The notes under the pieces: model-generated | What the model saw: the letters and a program-made list of their open reading frames with translations, nothing else | The model's database searches: none | What the model was told of the DNA's origin: nothing | In this document: positions 16,876 through 25,183 of the stretch, in pieces | How the letters are laid out: every line of letters begins with the position of its first letter | Position numbering within the stretch: position 1 is the first letter of the stretch | Source of the DNA: an uncultured Eubacterium sp. | GTDB taxonomy: Bacteria; Bacillota; Clostridia; Lachnospirales; Lachnospiraceae | Assembly (NCBI GenBank): GCA_934358495.1 | Contig: CAKRKO010000007.1 | Span: forward strand, 1 to 55,892 | Length of the DNA: 55,892 bases | Direction of reading: 5' to 3' | Program-made: the position numbers and the translations under genes

Positions 16876-17862
16876 TCAATTAATTATTTTTTTCATTTTT
16901 TCAGCAATATCCTCAATATATTTATCTTCAGAATAATATGTAGAAAAGATAAATTTATAGTCATCAAAAACTTCTTCTGGATTTATAGTATTCCGACATA
17001 ACAAAAGCATTTCTTCTGGCAAAGATTCTAGTTTTGAAATTTCTACATGAAATTTAGTTTTTGCAAGCTGCTTATTAAATGAATCAATACAATTACTATA
17101 AATTGGAATTACCCCTGCTGCTAGATAGGATGATAATTTTGTCGGTGTAGCAACTGAATTAACCGGATTATCTTTTCTAATTATAAATCCAAATTTGACA
17201 TCACATAAAACGCTATTCATTTCTTCAGGATTAACACATCCTACATATACATTCTCCAAACCATATTTTTTTAATATTTCTTTCGCTTTTTCTATTTCTG
17301 AAGTATAAATAATAAACTCTGCATCTGCTATTACACTTTTTATCAACTTAAAATAAACAATTGTCTCTTCGAAACATTGCCAACTACTTAAAGAACCAAT
17401 ATAACAAAACTTATTATTTGTATACTTATTTTTTTTGTAAAAACATGATTTATCAATAACACTATTAAAGCAGGGCATGATAAATGAATAATCAACAGTA
17501 CTAATTTTGTATTTATCATCGACATATTCACGCATTTTTGCTGATACAAAAAATATAAACTTACTATGTCTTAAAGCAAAATAAGTCATTTTCTCTAATA
17601 ATACCTTTTTTCCTATTGAACCATGCTTCATATAACTTTCCTCTGGTTCAATCCCCTGCATCCACCAAATAATGTTATGGTATCCCTTAAAATACACTTG
17701 AAAAAATTCAATTACTGTAGAAACTACAATATAGTCTGTTTTCTTACAATTTTTAAAATCAAAATCTACTACTTTTTTTCCATTATTTTCAAGAGCCTTT
17801 TTTATTATGTTTAAATAAAAATCGGTAACAGCACTATTTGTACATCTTTTTATTCCTATCAT
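16876..17862 (-). CDS. GT-B fold glycosyltransferase
   Basis: The 328-aa protein looks like a GT4-type GT-B enzyme. Clues are IIWWMQGIEPEESY in the N-terminal half, IMPCFNSVIDKSCF at the domain linker, and a C-terminal Rossmann domain with FCYIGSLSSWQCFEETIVYFK and KLSSYLAAGVIPIYSNC. The usual EX7E nucleotide-sugar motif is not obvious. The start at 17862 has a perfect GGAG six bases upstream; an ATG seven codons earlier overlaps the epimerase gene and lacks a site. Role: addition of one sugar to the repeat unit. Confidence 0.75.
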   Translation of the reverse strand: MIGIKRCTNSAVTDFYLNIIKKALENNGKKVVDFDFKNCKKTDYIVVSTVIEFFQVYFKGYHNIIWWMQGIEPEESYMKHGSIGKKVLLEKMTYFALRHSKFIFFVSAKMREYVDDKYKISTVDYSFIMPCFNSVIDKSCFYKKNKYTNNKFCYIGSLSSWQCFEETIVYFKLIKSVIADAEFIIYTSEIEKAKEILKKYGLENVYVGCVNPEEMNSVLCDVKFGFIIRKDNPVNSVATPTKLSSYLAAGVIPIYSNCIDSFNKQLAKTKFHVEISKLESLPEEMLLLCRNTINPEEVFDDYKFIFSTYYSEDKYIEDIAEKMKKIIN

Positions 17863-17875
17863 TGAATGCTCCTTT

Positions 17876-18778
17876 TTATTCAAATACTTTCTGCCAAATT
17901 TTTATGATAAAAGCTTTTTTACTTTTGATAAAACTATTTCTATAACTAGTCCATAATATAGCGTAAGTCTTAAAAATTTTTTCTTTTGTCAAATCATACA
18001 TTACATTTAATTGTGCTATATGTAGCTTGTGATAAAATGGACTGCAAATCATTCTCCCAGCATCATATTTACTCCAATATCCAATATCATATGATGGTAA
18101 ATCTTCAATCATAGCAGAAAGTGTTTTATCTAATATGCATTTTATTTCTTTATCTTTTGTCAGCTTCCAATAATCCAATAATCCCCAATAAGAAAAAATC
18201 CACCCATTTAATACAAGCGGATCCTCTGTTCTTTCATAAAAATACACTTTTTCATCCTTGTATTCTGCTGTTCCCCCATCTGTTAGAGGAATTAACATAA
18301 AATCTACAGCTTTCTTTGCTGATTCGAAATATTTTATCTCACCAGTCTCTAAATATATTCGTGCTAAAAGAGAAATTCCCTCCGCTTGTGCCATTGAAGA
18401 ATATGGATGCAAAGGATTATCAAAATCAAAGGTTTTCCATGAACCTTTTTTCTCTTGATTTTCTAAAGCCCAATCAGCACAAACAATAGCATTCCTAAGC
18501 ATTTTCTCATCCTGATTTAATAAATACAGATCATATAATGCTAATCCATATTGAAAAATTTCGATTGAAAAGTAAATCTGTTCTCCCGAATCTATATATG
18601 ATTTTGGTACAATACCATTATTTTGCTCTGACTTTGTTACTTTTTCAGTTAGATTATTATAATATCCTCTAATTTCAGAAATAGAATATGCTTTTCCTTC
18701 ATCTTGGTTTACATGATGTATACTTTTTCCAAGCAACATATCCAGCCATTTTTTTAATTTATACTTATTAACACTCAC
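17876..18778 (-). CDS. D-glucuronyl C5-epimerase family protein
   Basis: About 300 aa starting at GTG 18778, which follows AGGTGA inside the end of the upstream gene; longer in-frame starts overlap that gene by over 90 bp and were rejected. It matches the C-terminal catalytic domain of D-glucuronyl C5-epimerases: SSMAQAEGISLLARIYLETG, DPLVLNGWIFSYWGLLDYW, and SPFYHKLHIAQLNVMYDLT near the end. In animals this enzyme turns glucuronate into iduronate in heparan polymer. Bacterial homologues occur in capsule loci and may act on the polymer or on lipid-linked units. No signal peptide is visible, so action in the cytoplasm is expected. Ugd in the same locus supplies UDP-GlcA. Confidence 0.8.
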   Translation of the reverse strand: MSVNKYKLKKWLDMLLGKSIHHVNQDEGKAYSISEIRGYYNNLTEKVTKSEQNNGIVPKSYIDSGEQIYFSIEIFQYGLALYDLYLLNQDEKMLRNAIVCADWALENQEKKGSWKTFDFDNPLHPYSSMAQAEGISLLARIYLETGEIKYFESAKKAVDFMLIPLTDGGTAEYKDEKVYFYERTEDPLVLNGWIFSYWGLLDYWKLTKDKEIKCILDKTLSAMIEDLPSYDIGYWSKYDAGRMICSPFYHKLHIAQLNVMYDLTKEKIFKTYAILWTSYRNSFIKSKKAFIIKIWQKVFE

Positions 18779-18783
18779 ACTTA

Positions 18784-19827
18784 TCACCTCAAATTTTCTT
18801 TTAAAACTTTTACAGCCGAATTTGGGAGAAATAATTTTGCCATAATACAACACTCTTCCTTCATAGACTGCCATTTTTCATTATGATCAAGTGCATAGAT
18901 AATCTTTTTTTCTAAATCTGTGGGATTATTACACTCACAAAGTAATCCTGTTTTTCCCAAAACAACCAATTCAGAATTGTATTTCCAATCACTTGCTATA
19001 ACTGGCACACCCGCTGCCATTGCATCAATCAAAGTTCCTGCAAACCCTTCCCCTTCATGAAATGTGGGAAATAATAATGCATAATAACTCTTAAGTACAT
19101 CTGTGCTTTCTGAAAATTCTACTACTCCTGTATACTTTATATATGGGGGAAATCCTGACTTTAAGGAATTGAACCATTCAATTTCATCTGAATCAATTTG
19201 GCCAAAAATGTCTAATGTCACTACCGTCCTTTTATATCTTTCATTTACTGCTATTATAGATGTAATTGCATCTTCTATTCCTTTAGTTCTCATAACTCTT
19301 GAAAAAGTACAGAATTTGAAAGGTTCTTTCTCTGTATAAACAAGATTTTCTTTTTCCAATATTTTTATTTTTTTGCAATTAGGCATTACATAAATATTTG
19401 AAAATCCCCTCTGCTCTAATGCAGTTTTCATAGAAATTGTTTCAACATATATTCCATCAAACTTCTGCAGTGTTTTTTTTAACTTTACCTTATTATCTAA
19501 ATAAGTAGGGAGCCATCCTCCTATCACCACATATTGTAATGATCTATTAAAATATTTATTTATTATATAGAGCAAAGGAGCAATAATTCTCAATCCATTA
19601 TAGGCAGGGAAAATAACAACATTCTTTGCCTTGATTAAAGCAGCACCTATTTGTATCGGAAGCTTTACAAGTGCTTTTTTTCCTCCATGAGTATCGTATT
19701 TTAAAATATTTTCTTTCCCATACTCATTTTCCAATTCTTCTGTTACAATCTTAGTTTTTATGGTTTGACCATTTAATAAATCATATCCGAATCCAAAATG
19801 CCCAAGAATGGCAACTTTTTTTTGCAT
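18784..19827 (-). CDS. Family 4-type glycosyltransferase
   Basis: A 347-aa GT-B enzyme. The N-terminal loop GHFGFGYDLLNGQTIKTK is the glycine-rich acceptor region. The C-terminal domain has FKFCTFSRVMRTKGIEDAI and the EX7E-type site FHEGEGFAGTLIDAMAAGVPVI. The start at ATG 19827 follows AAAGGA; an upstream ATG eight codons earlier also exists. The stop lies inside the ribosome site of the epimerase gene. It probably works on the lipid-linked repeat unit at the membrane. Confidence 0.87.
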   Translation of the reverse strand: MQKKVAILGHFGFGYDLLNGQTIKTKIVTEELENEYGKENILKYDTHGGKKALVKLPIQIGAALIKAKNVVIFPAYNGLRIIAPLLYIINKYFNRSLQYVVIGGWLPTYLDNKVKLKKTLQKFDGIYVETISMKTALEQRGFSNIYVMPNCKKIKILEKENLVYTEKEPFKFCTFSRVMRTKGIEDAITSIIAVNERYKRTVVTLDIFGQIDSDEIEWFNSLKSGFPPYIKYTGVVEFSESTDVLKSYYALLFPTFHEGEGFAGTLIDAMAAGVPVIASDWKYNSELVVLGKTGLLCECNNPTDLEKKIIYALDHNEKWQSMKEECCIMAKLFLPNSAVKVLKENLR

Positions 19828-19840
19828 TTTACAACATCCT

Positions 19841-21064
19841 TTATATTTCATCTATTCTTTTTAAAATTTCCAAATAACTAGTTCTTCGATCAAATTTCTC
19901 AAGTGCCAGCTTTTTAGCATTTTTCCCGAATTCTTTACATTTTTCTGGATTATCAATTAATAAGCAAATATATTCAACCAAGCTATCAACATTTTCTGCC
20001 TCATAATTGTATCCTACATTATTTTCTATTACCAATTCTTGCATTTCTTTACAACAACTTCCATTTAAAATAGGAATGCCTGCTGCAAAATAATCCGCAA
20101 CTTTGTTAATAATGCTTTGCGATGCATTTTTTTTCAATGCATTTATAGTTATATCTGACTTACATAAATATGCTGCCATTTTTTCATATGGTTGAAATCC
20201 TATCCAATCTACATTTTTTACATCTATAGAACGAGCATATTTTTTTAATTTTTCCTCGTCTGGACCTTGACCAAGTATTTTAAATCTAATCAAATCACCT
20301 CTCTCCTTTTCTATTTTTTTTGCAGCCTTAATTAATGTCATCAAATCATAACTTTCTCCTAAAGTACCTGCATATATAATCCATTTTTCACCATCATTCT
20401 TTCTAATATTCTCCGAATATTTTTCTACACCGGTATAAAATTTTTCTAAAGTACTTCCAAGATAAACAACAACTGGATTCTTAGATTTTTTATTAGTTTG
20501 AAGTCCTCTATCTAGATACTCCTTAGAAACTGCAACTAATTCATCTGCACACGCATATGCCTTATCAGCTTTTATTTTCATTGGGAAAGACAAAATTTTA
20601 TACACTAATTCATTTTTTATAATAACTCTAAAAACTTCTGGTCTTAAATCTCGAATATCAATTATTTTTTTCACATGATGTTTATTACATATACTATCAA
20701 CAGGCAAATTATAATCAATATCTGAAAAGAAAATAACATCAAACTGATTTATATTTTCTTTTAACCATTTTTTTAGTTTTCTTGCCCAATATTTTTCAGA
20801 ATATATTCTTCTAAATGAGACATTCTTCGTATACACTGGCATATGAAGAAATTTTATATCCTTATATTCAGGATACTTTCGACGAAACTCTTCTACATCC
20901 CGAGCTTCTTTTTTATAATGATTAAAATCTCCGGTAATAAGCGTAACTTCATATCCCATACTTTTCATCATATCAAACATAAACATCGTACGCTTATATC
21001 CACCTTCACCAGGTAAATAAATCACATTATTTACAAGCAACACTCTTTTTTTAGAATTACTCAT
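19841..21064 (-). CDS. Family 4-type glycosyltransferase
   Basis: This 407-aa GT-B enzyme begins RVLLVNNVIYLPGEGGYKRT, the typical N-terminal glycine loop of GT4. It has a C-terminal nucleotide-sugar domain with WIIYAGTLGESYDLMTLIKAA, FKILGQGPDEEKLKKYA and NKVADYFAAGIPILNG. It differs clearly from the GT at 18784, so the two presumably form different linkages. With a GT2 and another GT-B protein, four transferases plus a priming enzyme suggest a repeat unit of about five sugars. Confidence 0.88.
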   Translation of the reverse strand: MSNSKKRVLLVNNVIYLPGEGGYKRTMFMFDMMKSMGYEVTLITGDFNHYKKEARDVEEFRRKYPEYKDIKFLHMPVYTKNVSFRRIYSEKYWARKLKKWLKENINQFDVIFFSDIDYNLPVDSICNKHHVKKIIDIRDLRPEVFRVIIKNELVYKILSFPMKIKADKAYACADELVAVSKEYLDRGLQTNKKSKNPVVVYLGSTLEKFYTGVEKYSENIRKNDGEKWIIYAGTLGESYDLMTLIKAAKKIEKERGDLIRFKILGQGPDEEKLKKYARSIDVKNVDWIGFQPYEKMAAYLCKSDITINALKKNASQSIINKVADYFAAGIPILNGSCCKEMQELVIENNVGYNYEAENVDSLVEYICLLIDNPEKCKEFGKNAKKLALEKFDRRTSYLEILKRIDEI

Positions 21065-21079
21065 ACCTTTGCTCTCCCG

Positions 21080-22276
21080 TTAATCTATTATCACATTAAT
21101 TTCTTCTAATGCTATTTTACAATCATTTATAGCCATTTGTGCATCATCACCTTGAGCAATAACAAATCCCATTCTAGCACCGCTACTATCAATTTTTCCA
21201 ATTTTCATTCCCATGCCATGAACAATACTAACTTGTCGAATACCTGGTATATTTTTTGCAGCTTCGATTCCATCAATACACTTTATTACTCCCTCGTGCT
21301 GCTGGAAATATCTTATTGCAGATCCTTTATTCCACTTAGCTTCTATCGTAGGTTTCTCCCCAAGTGCAATTTTTATACAACATTCAACCATATCAACACC
21401 AGTAGAAAGTGGCACCAAATGAGTTGTAATATTATCTCCACCTAATCTTGCACCCAATTCAACAATTTTAGGTCCATCTTTAGTTACAATAATCTCAGTA
21501 TGAGAAGGTCCATTTTTTATACCAATAGCTTTATTTGCCGCAATTGCAATTTCAGCTATTTTTTTTTGTACTTCTTTATCCAACATTGATGGTTGAGAAT
21601 GTCCCATTTCAACATAATGCGGTGCACCAGTTGTTAGCTTATCAGTAATTTGAATCACATGACACTCTCCATCAATGGAAAGTGTCTCCACACTAACCTC
21701 TGGTCCTTGCATATATTCTTCAACAACTATATCTCCACCACGCGAATACGGCTTGCAATATTGATATGCCGACATTATATCATCCTTATTTTTATAATCT
21801 GTCACTTCAATAATTCCTCTACTGCCTGAGCTATCTGCCGGTTTAACCATAAATGGCACATCAAAATTTTGCGTTGCGGAAAAATATTCTATTTCATTGC
21901 TAACCTTATAATATTTTGGAATAGGTACATTGGACGCTTTTAACGCAGCTCGCATTTCTGCTTTATTTGTAGCTTTTAAAGCCGTTTCCGCATCTATACC
22001 TATTAAATCCATTTCTTTTGCAACAGCTGCAACCGATCTCATAGGCATATCTGTTGCAAGAGTCATAATTCCGTCAATCTTATATTCCTTAGCCGCTTGA
22101 ACAATTTTAGGAATATCTATTGTGCTAATAACCTCTTTATAAATATCTGGAATTAAAAATCCTACAGCATTGGGATCCATATCTACGACAACTACATCCA
22201 ATCCCATTTCTTTTGCCTTTTTTATTGCCGGAACTTGTAAAATACTTGCTCCTAAAATCATTATCTTCTTTTTCAT
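21080..22276 (-). CDS. ATP-grasp ligase in an amino-sugar module
   Basis: The 398-aa protein has an N-terminal Rossmann-like domain (KIMILGASILQVPAIKKAKE) and a full ATP-grasp domain: PFMVKPADSSGSRGIIEV, VEEYMQGPEVSVETLS and the metal site VELGARLGGDNITTHL with conserved Glu and Asn. It resembles carboxylate-amine ligases such as amino-acid ligases and PurK/carbamoyl-phosphate synthetase relatives. Its ATG overlaps the sugar transferase stop by four bases. In B. subtilis eps and Campylobacter pgl loci this position is held by an acetyltransferase (EpsM/PglD). Here I infer that the ligase acylates the 4-amino sugar with an amino acid or another acid. Confidence 0.78.
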   Translation of the reverse strand: MKKKIMILGASILQVPAIKKAKEMGLDVVVVDMDPNAVGFLIPDIYKEVISTIDIPKIVQAAKEYKIDGIMTLATDMPMRSVAAVAKEMDLIGIDAETALKATNKAEMRAALKASNVPIPKYYKVSNEIEYFSATQNFDVPFMVKPADSSGSRGIIEVTDYKNKDDIMSAYQYCKPYSRGGDIVVEEYMQGPEVSVETLSIDGECHVIQITDKLTTGAPHYVEMGHSQPSMLDKEVQKKIAEIAIAANKAIGIKNGPSHTEIIVTKDGPKIVELGARLGGDNITTHLVPLSTGVDMVECCIKIALGEKPTIEAKWNKGSAIRYFQQHEGVIKCIDGIEAAKNIPGIRQVSIVHGMGMKIGKIDSSGARMGFVIAQGDDAQMAINDCKIALEEINVIID

Positions 22277-22917
22277 TGTTTTACCTTCAATTGTTCAATT
22301 TTTTTCTTTTCATCTTCATTCAAATTAGACGCATCATTATAAACATTGTCTTTTTGTAATATCGTTTTGATGGTTTTAAAAAAGATTTTTACATCCAATA
22401 AAAAAGATACATGCTCTGCATAAAAAACATCATTTTCAAATTTTTTATCTTGTTCCACAGAATTTCTATAGTATGCTTGATTATATCCTGTTATTCCTGG
22501 GCGAACCCGTAATTTCAGTTTCTGATGTTCAGTATATATATCCATATCATCTAATGGATCTGGTCTCGGCCCAATCAAACTCATTGTTCCATTAAGTACA
22601 TTTAATAATTGTGGTAATTCATCAATACTTGTTTTTCTCATAAATTTTCCCATTTTTGTGACTCTCGGATCATCATCTCCATTATATGTTGAACCATCTG
22701 CATTTCTTATATCTGGTGCATTTACCATCATACTTCTGAATTTATACATTTTAAATGGTTTCCCATTTTTTCCTAAACGATTTGCATTATAAAAAATTGG
22801 GCCTTTATCATTAAAAAATATAATCGGAGCAATGATTGCCATAATAACAAGTAAAAATGGCAACGCAATTACTGCTATAATCAAATCTATTACTCTTTTC
22901 ATTCCATTTTGATACAT
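22273..22917 (-). CDS. Priming sugar-phosphate transferase, PglC/EpsL type
   Basis: A 214-aa monotopic phosphoglycosyltransferase. It has one N-terminal re-entrant helix (MKRVIDLIIAVIALPFLLVIM), the catalytic Asp-Glu region SIDELPQLLNVLNGTMSLIGPRP, and KMYKFRSM. It transfers a sugar-1-phosphate from a UDP-sugar to undecaprenyl phosphate, the first membrane step. The small size (without the extra WbaP/WcaJ helices) matches PglC/EpsL, enzymes that use UDP-bacillosamine-type diamino sugars. This fits the 4,6-dehydratase (25184) and aminotransferase (22929) in the locus. The AT-rich composition starts with this gene. Confidence 0.88.
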   Translation of the reverse strand: MYQNGMKRVIDLIIAVIALPFLLVIMAIIAPIIFFNDKGPIFYNANRLGKNGKPFKMYKFRSMMVNAPDIRNADGSTYNGDDDPRVTKMGKFMRKTSIDELPQLLNVLNGTMSLIGPRPDPLDDMDIYTEHQKLKLRVRPGITGYNQAYYRNSVEQDKKFENDVFYAEHVSFLLDVKIFFKTIKTILQKDNVYNDASNLNEDEKKKIEQLKVKQ

Positions 22918-22928
22918 ATATTTTTCCT

Positions 22929-24131
22929 CTATATATATTCTTTGATAATTCTGTTGTAATTTTCAATCACATACTCCACTTCCCCATCTCTCAGTTTTGT
23001 ATGAAGCGGTAACGTAATCTCATTTACAAATCTCGCATACGCATTCGGATAATCCTTGATATCAAATCCCATTTTTTTGTATCCAATCATCATTGGAAGC
23101 GGTTTGTAATGCACATTTGTCGCAATCCCAGCCTCTGCCATTTTTACAATAATCTCCTGGCGCTCTTCGGTACCGATTCCCGGAATTCTTGTAATATAGA
23201 GATGTCCGCTGCTCTGCCACTCATCGGTATAATGTGGCAACACTTCAATACCTAACGGTTTAAATGCAGCATCGTAACGACCAATGATCTCTTTTCTTCG
23301 CTTCAGAAGTCCCGGATAACGTTTCATCTGTGCCAAACCAATGCCAGCCATGATATCTGTCATATTGCATTTGTACCATGGTCCTTCGATGTCATACTCC
23401 CATGCACCAAGCTGTGTTTTTGCCAGCGCATCTTTGGACTGACCATGTAAAGAGAATAACTGCACCTGATGATATAATTTTTCATCGTCAATTCCCGGAA
23501 TGGACTTCCATGTCAATGCTCCACCTTCTGCTGTTGTCAGATTTTTGACAGCATGAAAACTAAAACTTGTGAAATCTGCAATGGATCCAACTTTTTGACC
23601 ATGCCAGGTTGCCCCGAATGCATGAGCCGCATCCGCATTGACAGAAATACGTCCCATAGCTTTCTGAATCTCGTTTTTCGGCTGGAACAGATGTTTTTTC
23701 TTTTCCACGATTTCATAAATTCGATCATAATCACATGGCACACCACCGAGATCTACTGGAATGATCACCTTCGTGTTTTCATTGATGGCTGTCTCCAGCT
23801 GGTCATAATCCATCTGAAGGTTATCTTTCTGTACATCCACGAATACCAATTTTGCACCCACATGGCATACAACAGACGCAGATGCGGTATAAGTGTAAGC
23901 CGGAACGATTACTTCATCCCCTTCCCCGATTCCTAACAGTCGGAGTGCCATCTCTGCACAGGCTGTCTGAGAATTCAAGCAGACGGCTCGATTTACTCCG
24001 CAAAACTCAGCAATCTCTTTTTCAAATTCTTTTGTTTTTGGACCTGTGGTGATCCATCCAGAACGGATTGCTGCAATTACTTCTTCTACTTCCAGATCCG
24101 TCATATCAGGCGGTGAAAATGGTATTTTCAT
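22929..24131 (-). CDS. DegT/DnrJ/EryC1 aminotransferase, PglE/EpsN-like
   Basis: A 400-aa PLP enzyme with PLP lysine in SFHAVKNLTTAEGG (Lys196), SVNADAAHAFGA (Asp167) and an N-terminus ITTGPKTKEFEKEIAEFCG. It should convert the UDP-4-keto-6-deoxy sugar made by the dehydratase at 25184 into a UDP-4-amino sugar. The gene is markedly less AT-rich than the genes that follow it, so it belongs to the conserved part of the locus. It lies just after the loaP-linked terminator and has a GGGAG site at long spacing from the start. Confidence 0.85.
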   Translation of the reverse strand: MKIPFSPPDMTDLEVEEVIAAIRSGWITTGPKTKEFEKEIAEFCGVNRAVCLNSQTACAEMALRLLGIGEGDEVIVPAYTYTASASVVCHVGAKLVFVDVQKDNLQMDYDQLETAINENTKVIIPVDLGGVPCDYDRIYEIVEKKKHLFQPKNEIQKAMGRISVNADAAHAFGATWHGQKVGSIADFTSFSFHAVKNLTTAEGGALTWKSIPGIDDEKLYHQVQLFSLHGQSKDALAKTQLGAWEYDIEGPWYKCNMTDIMAGIGLAQMKRYPGLLKRRKEIIGRYDAAFKPLGIEVLPHYTDEWQSSGHLYITRIPGIGTEERQEIIVKMAEAGIATNVHYKPLPMMIGYKKMGFDIKDYPNAYARFVNEITLPLHTKLRDGEVEYVIENYNRIIKEYI

Positions 24132-24164
24132 AATAATTTATCGCTCCCTTGCTATTTTTTTGTA

Positions 24165-24190
24165 TAAAAATAAGAGCCTTTCGGCTCCCA
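24165..24190 (-). terminator. Intrinsic terminator between loaP and the sugar genes
   Basis: On the minus strand GAGCC-GAAA-GGCTC is followed by TTATTTTT. It lies about 60 bp after the loaP stop and about 35 bp before the aminotransferase gene, in the middle of a co-oriented gene train. This is the place where a processive antiterminator such as LoaP would be needed. The attenuator at 3313 shares its stem and T-tract. Confidence 0.8.
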
Positions 24191-24250
24191 TTCATTTATC
24201 CTACTATTTCAACTTTTATATCTATCTTCAGTAATATGTTTTATCAACTT

Positions 24251-24766
24251 TTACTTGTTTTCTATCTTCTTTATAATTTCCAACCCTACTTCGATCTGCT
24301 GCTGTCTGCCAAACATCTCCAGCTCCAGCCAGGCTTTCCGCTTATGGCGGTCGATTTTTCGTATGGCGCCTTCCATTCCCATCAACGGACCGGACAAAAT
24401 GTGTACCTGATCATCTTCAATAACACCTTCCGACATTTCCGCGATATCATCTTCACCGCAGAATCGCAGGATAAACTCGATTTCCTGTGGTGTCAGTGCG
24501 ACTATTGTCTCTCCGGTGCCAAGCATCTTTGTCATGGCAGGTACTTTTTTTAACTGCAGAAACAATTCTTCTGCATCATCAGATATGAAGAACACGTATC
24601 CCGGAAAGAGTTTCTTCTGCAGGACATGCCATTCGCCATGAAAACGGCGCTGTTCTTCATATAAAGGAATGACATATTTTTTTACTAATCCAACCGGCAG
24701 ATAGCTTTCGCATTGTAATTTGATATTTTCTTCCTTACCGGAAGTTGTCTGAATCACGTACCACAT
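24251..24766 (-). CDS. loaP: LoaP-type NusG paralogue (antiterminator)
   Basis: The 171-aa protein has an N-terminal NGN domain (MWYVIQTTSGKEENIKLQCE, then LFPGYVFFISDDAEEL) and a C-terminal KOW domain (VHILSGPLMGMEGAIRKIDR). Specialised NusG paralogues of this type bind RNA polymerase and suppress termination in long polysaccharide or antibiotic operons of Firmicutes. The start at 24766 follows GGGAGGACAT. Its own promoter and leader hairpin (24836-24951) and the terminator just downstream fit an autonomous regulatory unit placed between the capsule regulatory genes and the sugar genes. The LoaP subgroup assignment is inferred from context and taxon. Confidence 0.88.
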   Translation of the reverse strand: MWYVIQTTSGKEENIKLQCESYLPVGLVKKYVIPLYEEQRRFHGEWHVLQKKLFPGYVFFISDDAEELFLQLKKVPAMTKMLGTGETIVALTPQEIEFILRFCGEDDIAEMSEGVIEDDQVHILSGPLMGMEGAIRKIDRHKRKAWLELEMFGRQQQIEVGLEIIKKIENK

Positions 24767-24835
24767 ATGTCCTCCCTTCATTTTTTTTAAATCATCATTA
24801 AGGAGAACATTTATTATTGTTTGTTTATAATATAA

Positions 24836-24913
24836 GTAACTACCCGGAACGGATTTCCTACATCATAAGGCATTTGTTCGCATAATTTATTGTTTTTTGT
24901 TCCGGATAGTTAC
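24836..24913 (-). promoter_or_regulatory. Leader hairpin of loaP
   Basis: Near-perfect 15-bp arms: GTAACTATCCGGAAC (24913-24899) and GTTCCGGGTAGTTAC (24850-24836) on the minus strand, with one mismatch and a 48-nt loop. The arm starts almost exactly where transcription from the promoter at 24922-24951 would begin, so it would form the 5' end of the loaP mRNA. No T-run follows, so it is not a simple terminator. Confidence 0.6.
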
Positions 24914-24921
24914 CTATATCT

Positions 24922-24951
24922 ATTTTAACGCAAAGAAAGGCATCTACACAA
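24922..24951 (-). promoter_or_regulatory. Putative loaP promoter
   Basis: Minus strand: TTGTGT (24951-24946), an 18-nt spacer, then TAAAAT (24927-24922). Transcription would start at the leader hairpin. Hexamers are only fair matches. Confidence 0.4.
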
Positions 24952-25009
24952 TATGCAACTTCATCTTGTTGCCATATCGTATAAATGCCCGTGCTTCGCC
25001 ACTCTGTCT

Positions 25010-25153
25010 TCATTCAGGCAGATTGTGTGCGTTCTCCATTATGACATTTACGCCGATAAACGCGACAAAGCGACGATTTATCATTAGTAAATTTTGTATG
25101 AAAATCCTGCACTGCGGCAATATGCACGTCATACTCGCATCTCCGCAATCCAT
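25010..25153 (-). other. Short frame in the long gap before loaP; probably a repeat-like spacer
   Basis: The gap 24767-25183 is noticeably richer in GC than the cassette. A 47-aa frame starts at ATG 25153 (MDCGDASMTCILP...) without a ribosome site. Nested inverted repeats (TTTAC...GTAAA and GATAAA...TTTATC, 25047-25095) indicate structure. The sequence looks to me like an intergenic element of Lachnospiraceae that is often annotated as a short hypothetical protein; that is recollection, not a search. I see no real gene. Confidence 0.3.
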
Positions 25154-25183
25154 TTTCATATAATATAATTACTATAGTATTTC

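Noticed and set aside
24897..25163. 88-codon plus-strand frame before loaP
   Set aside because: No ribosome site; it covers the predicted loaP promoter and structured spacer.
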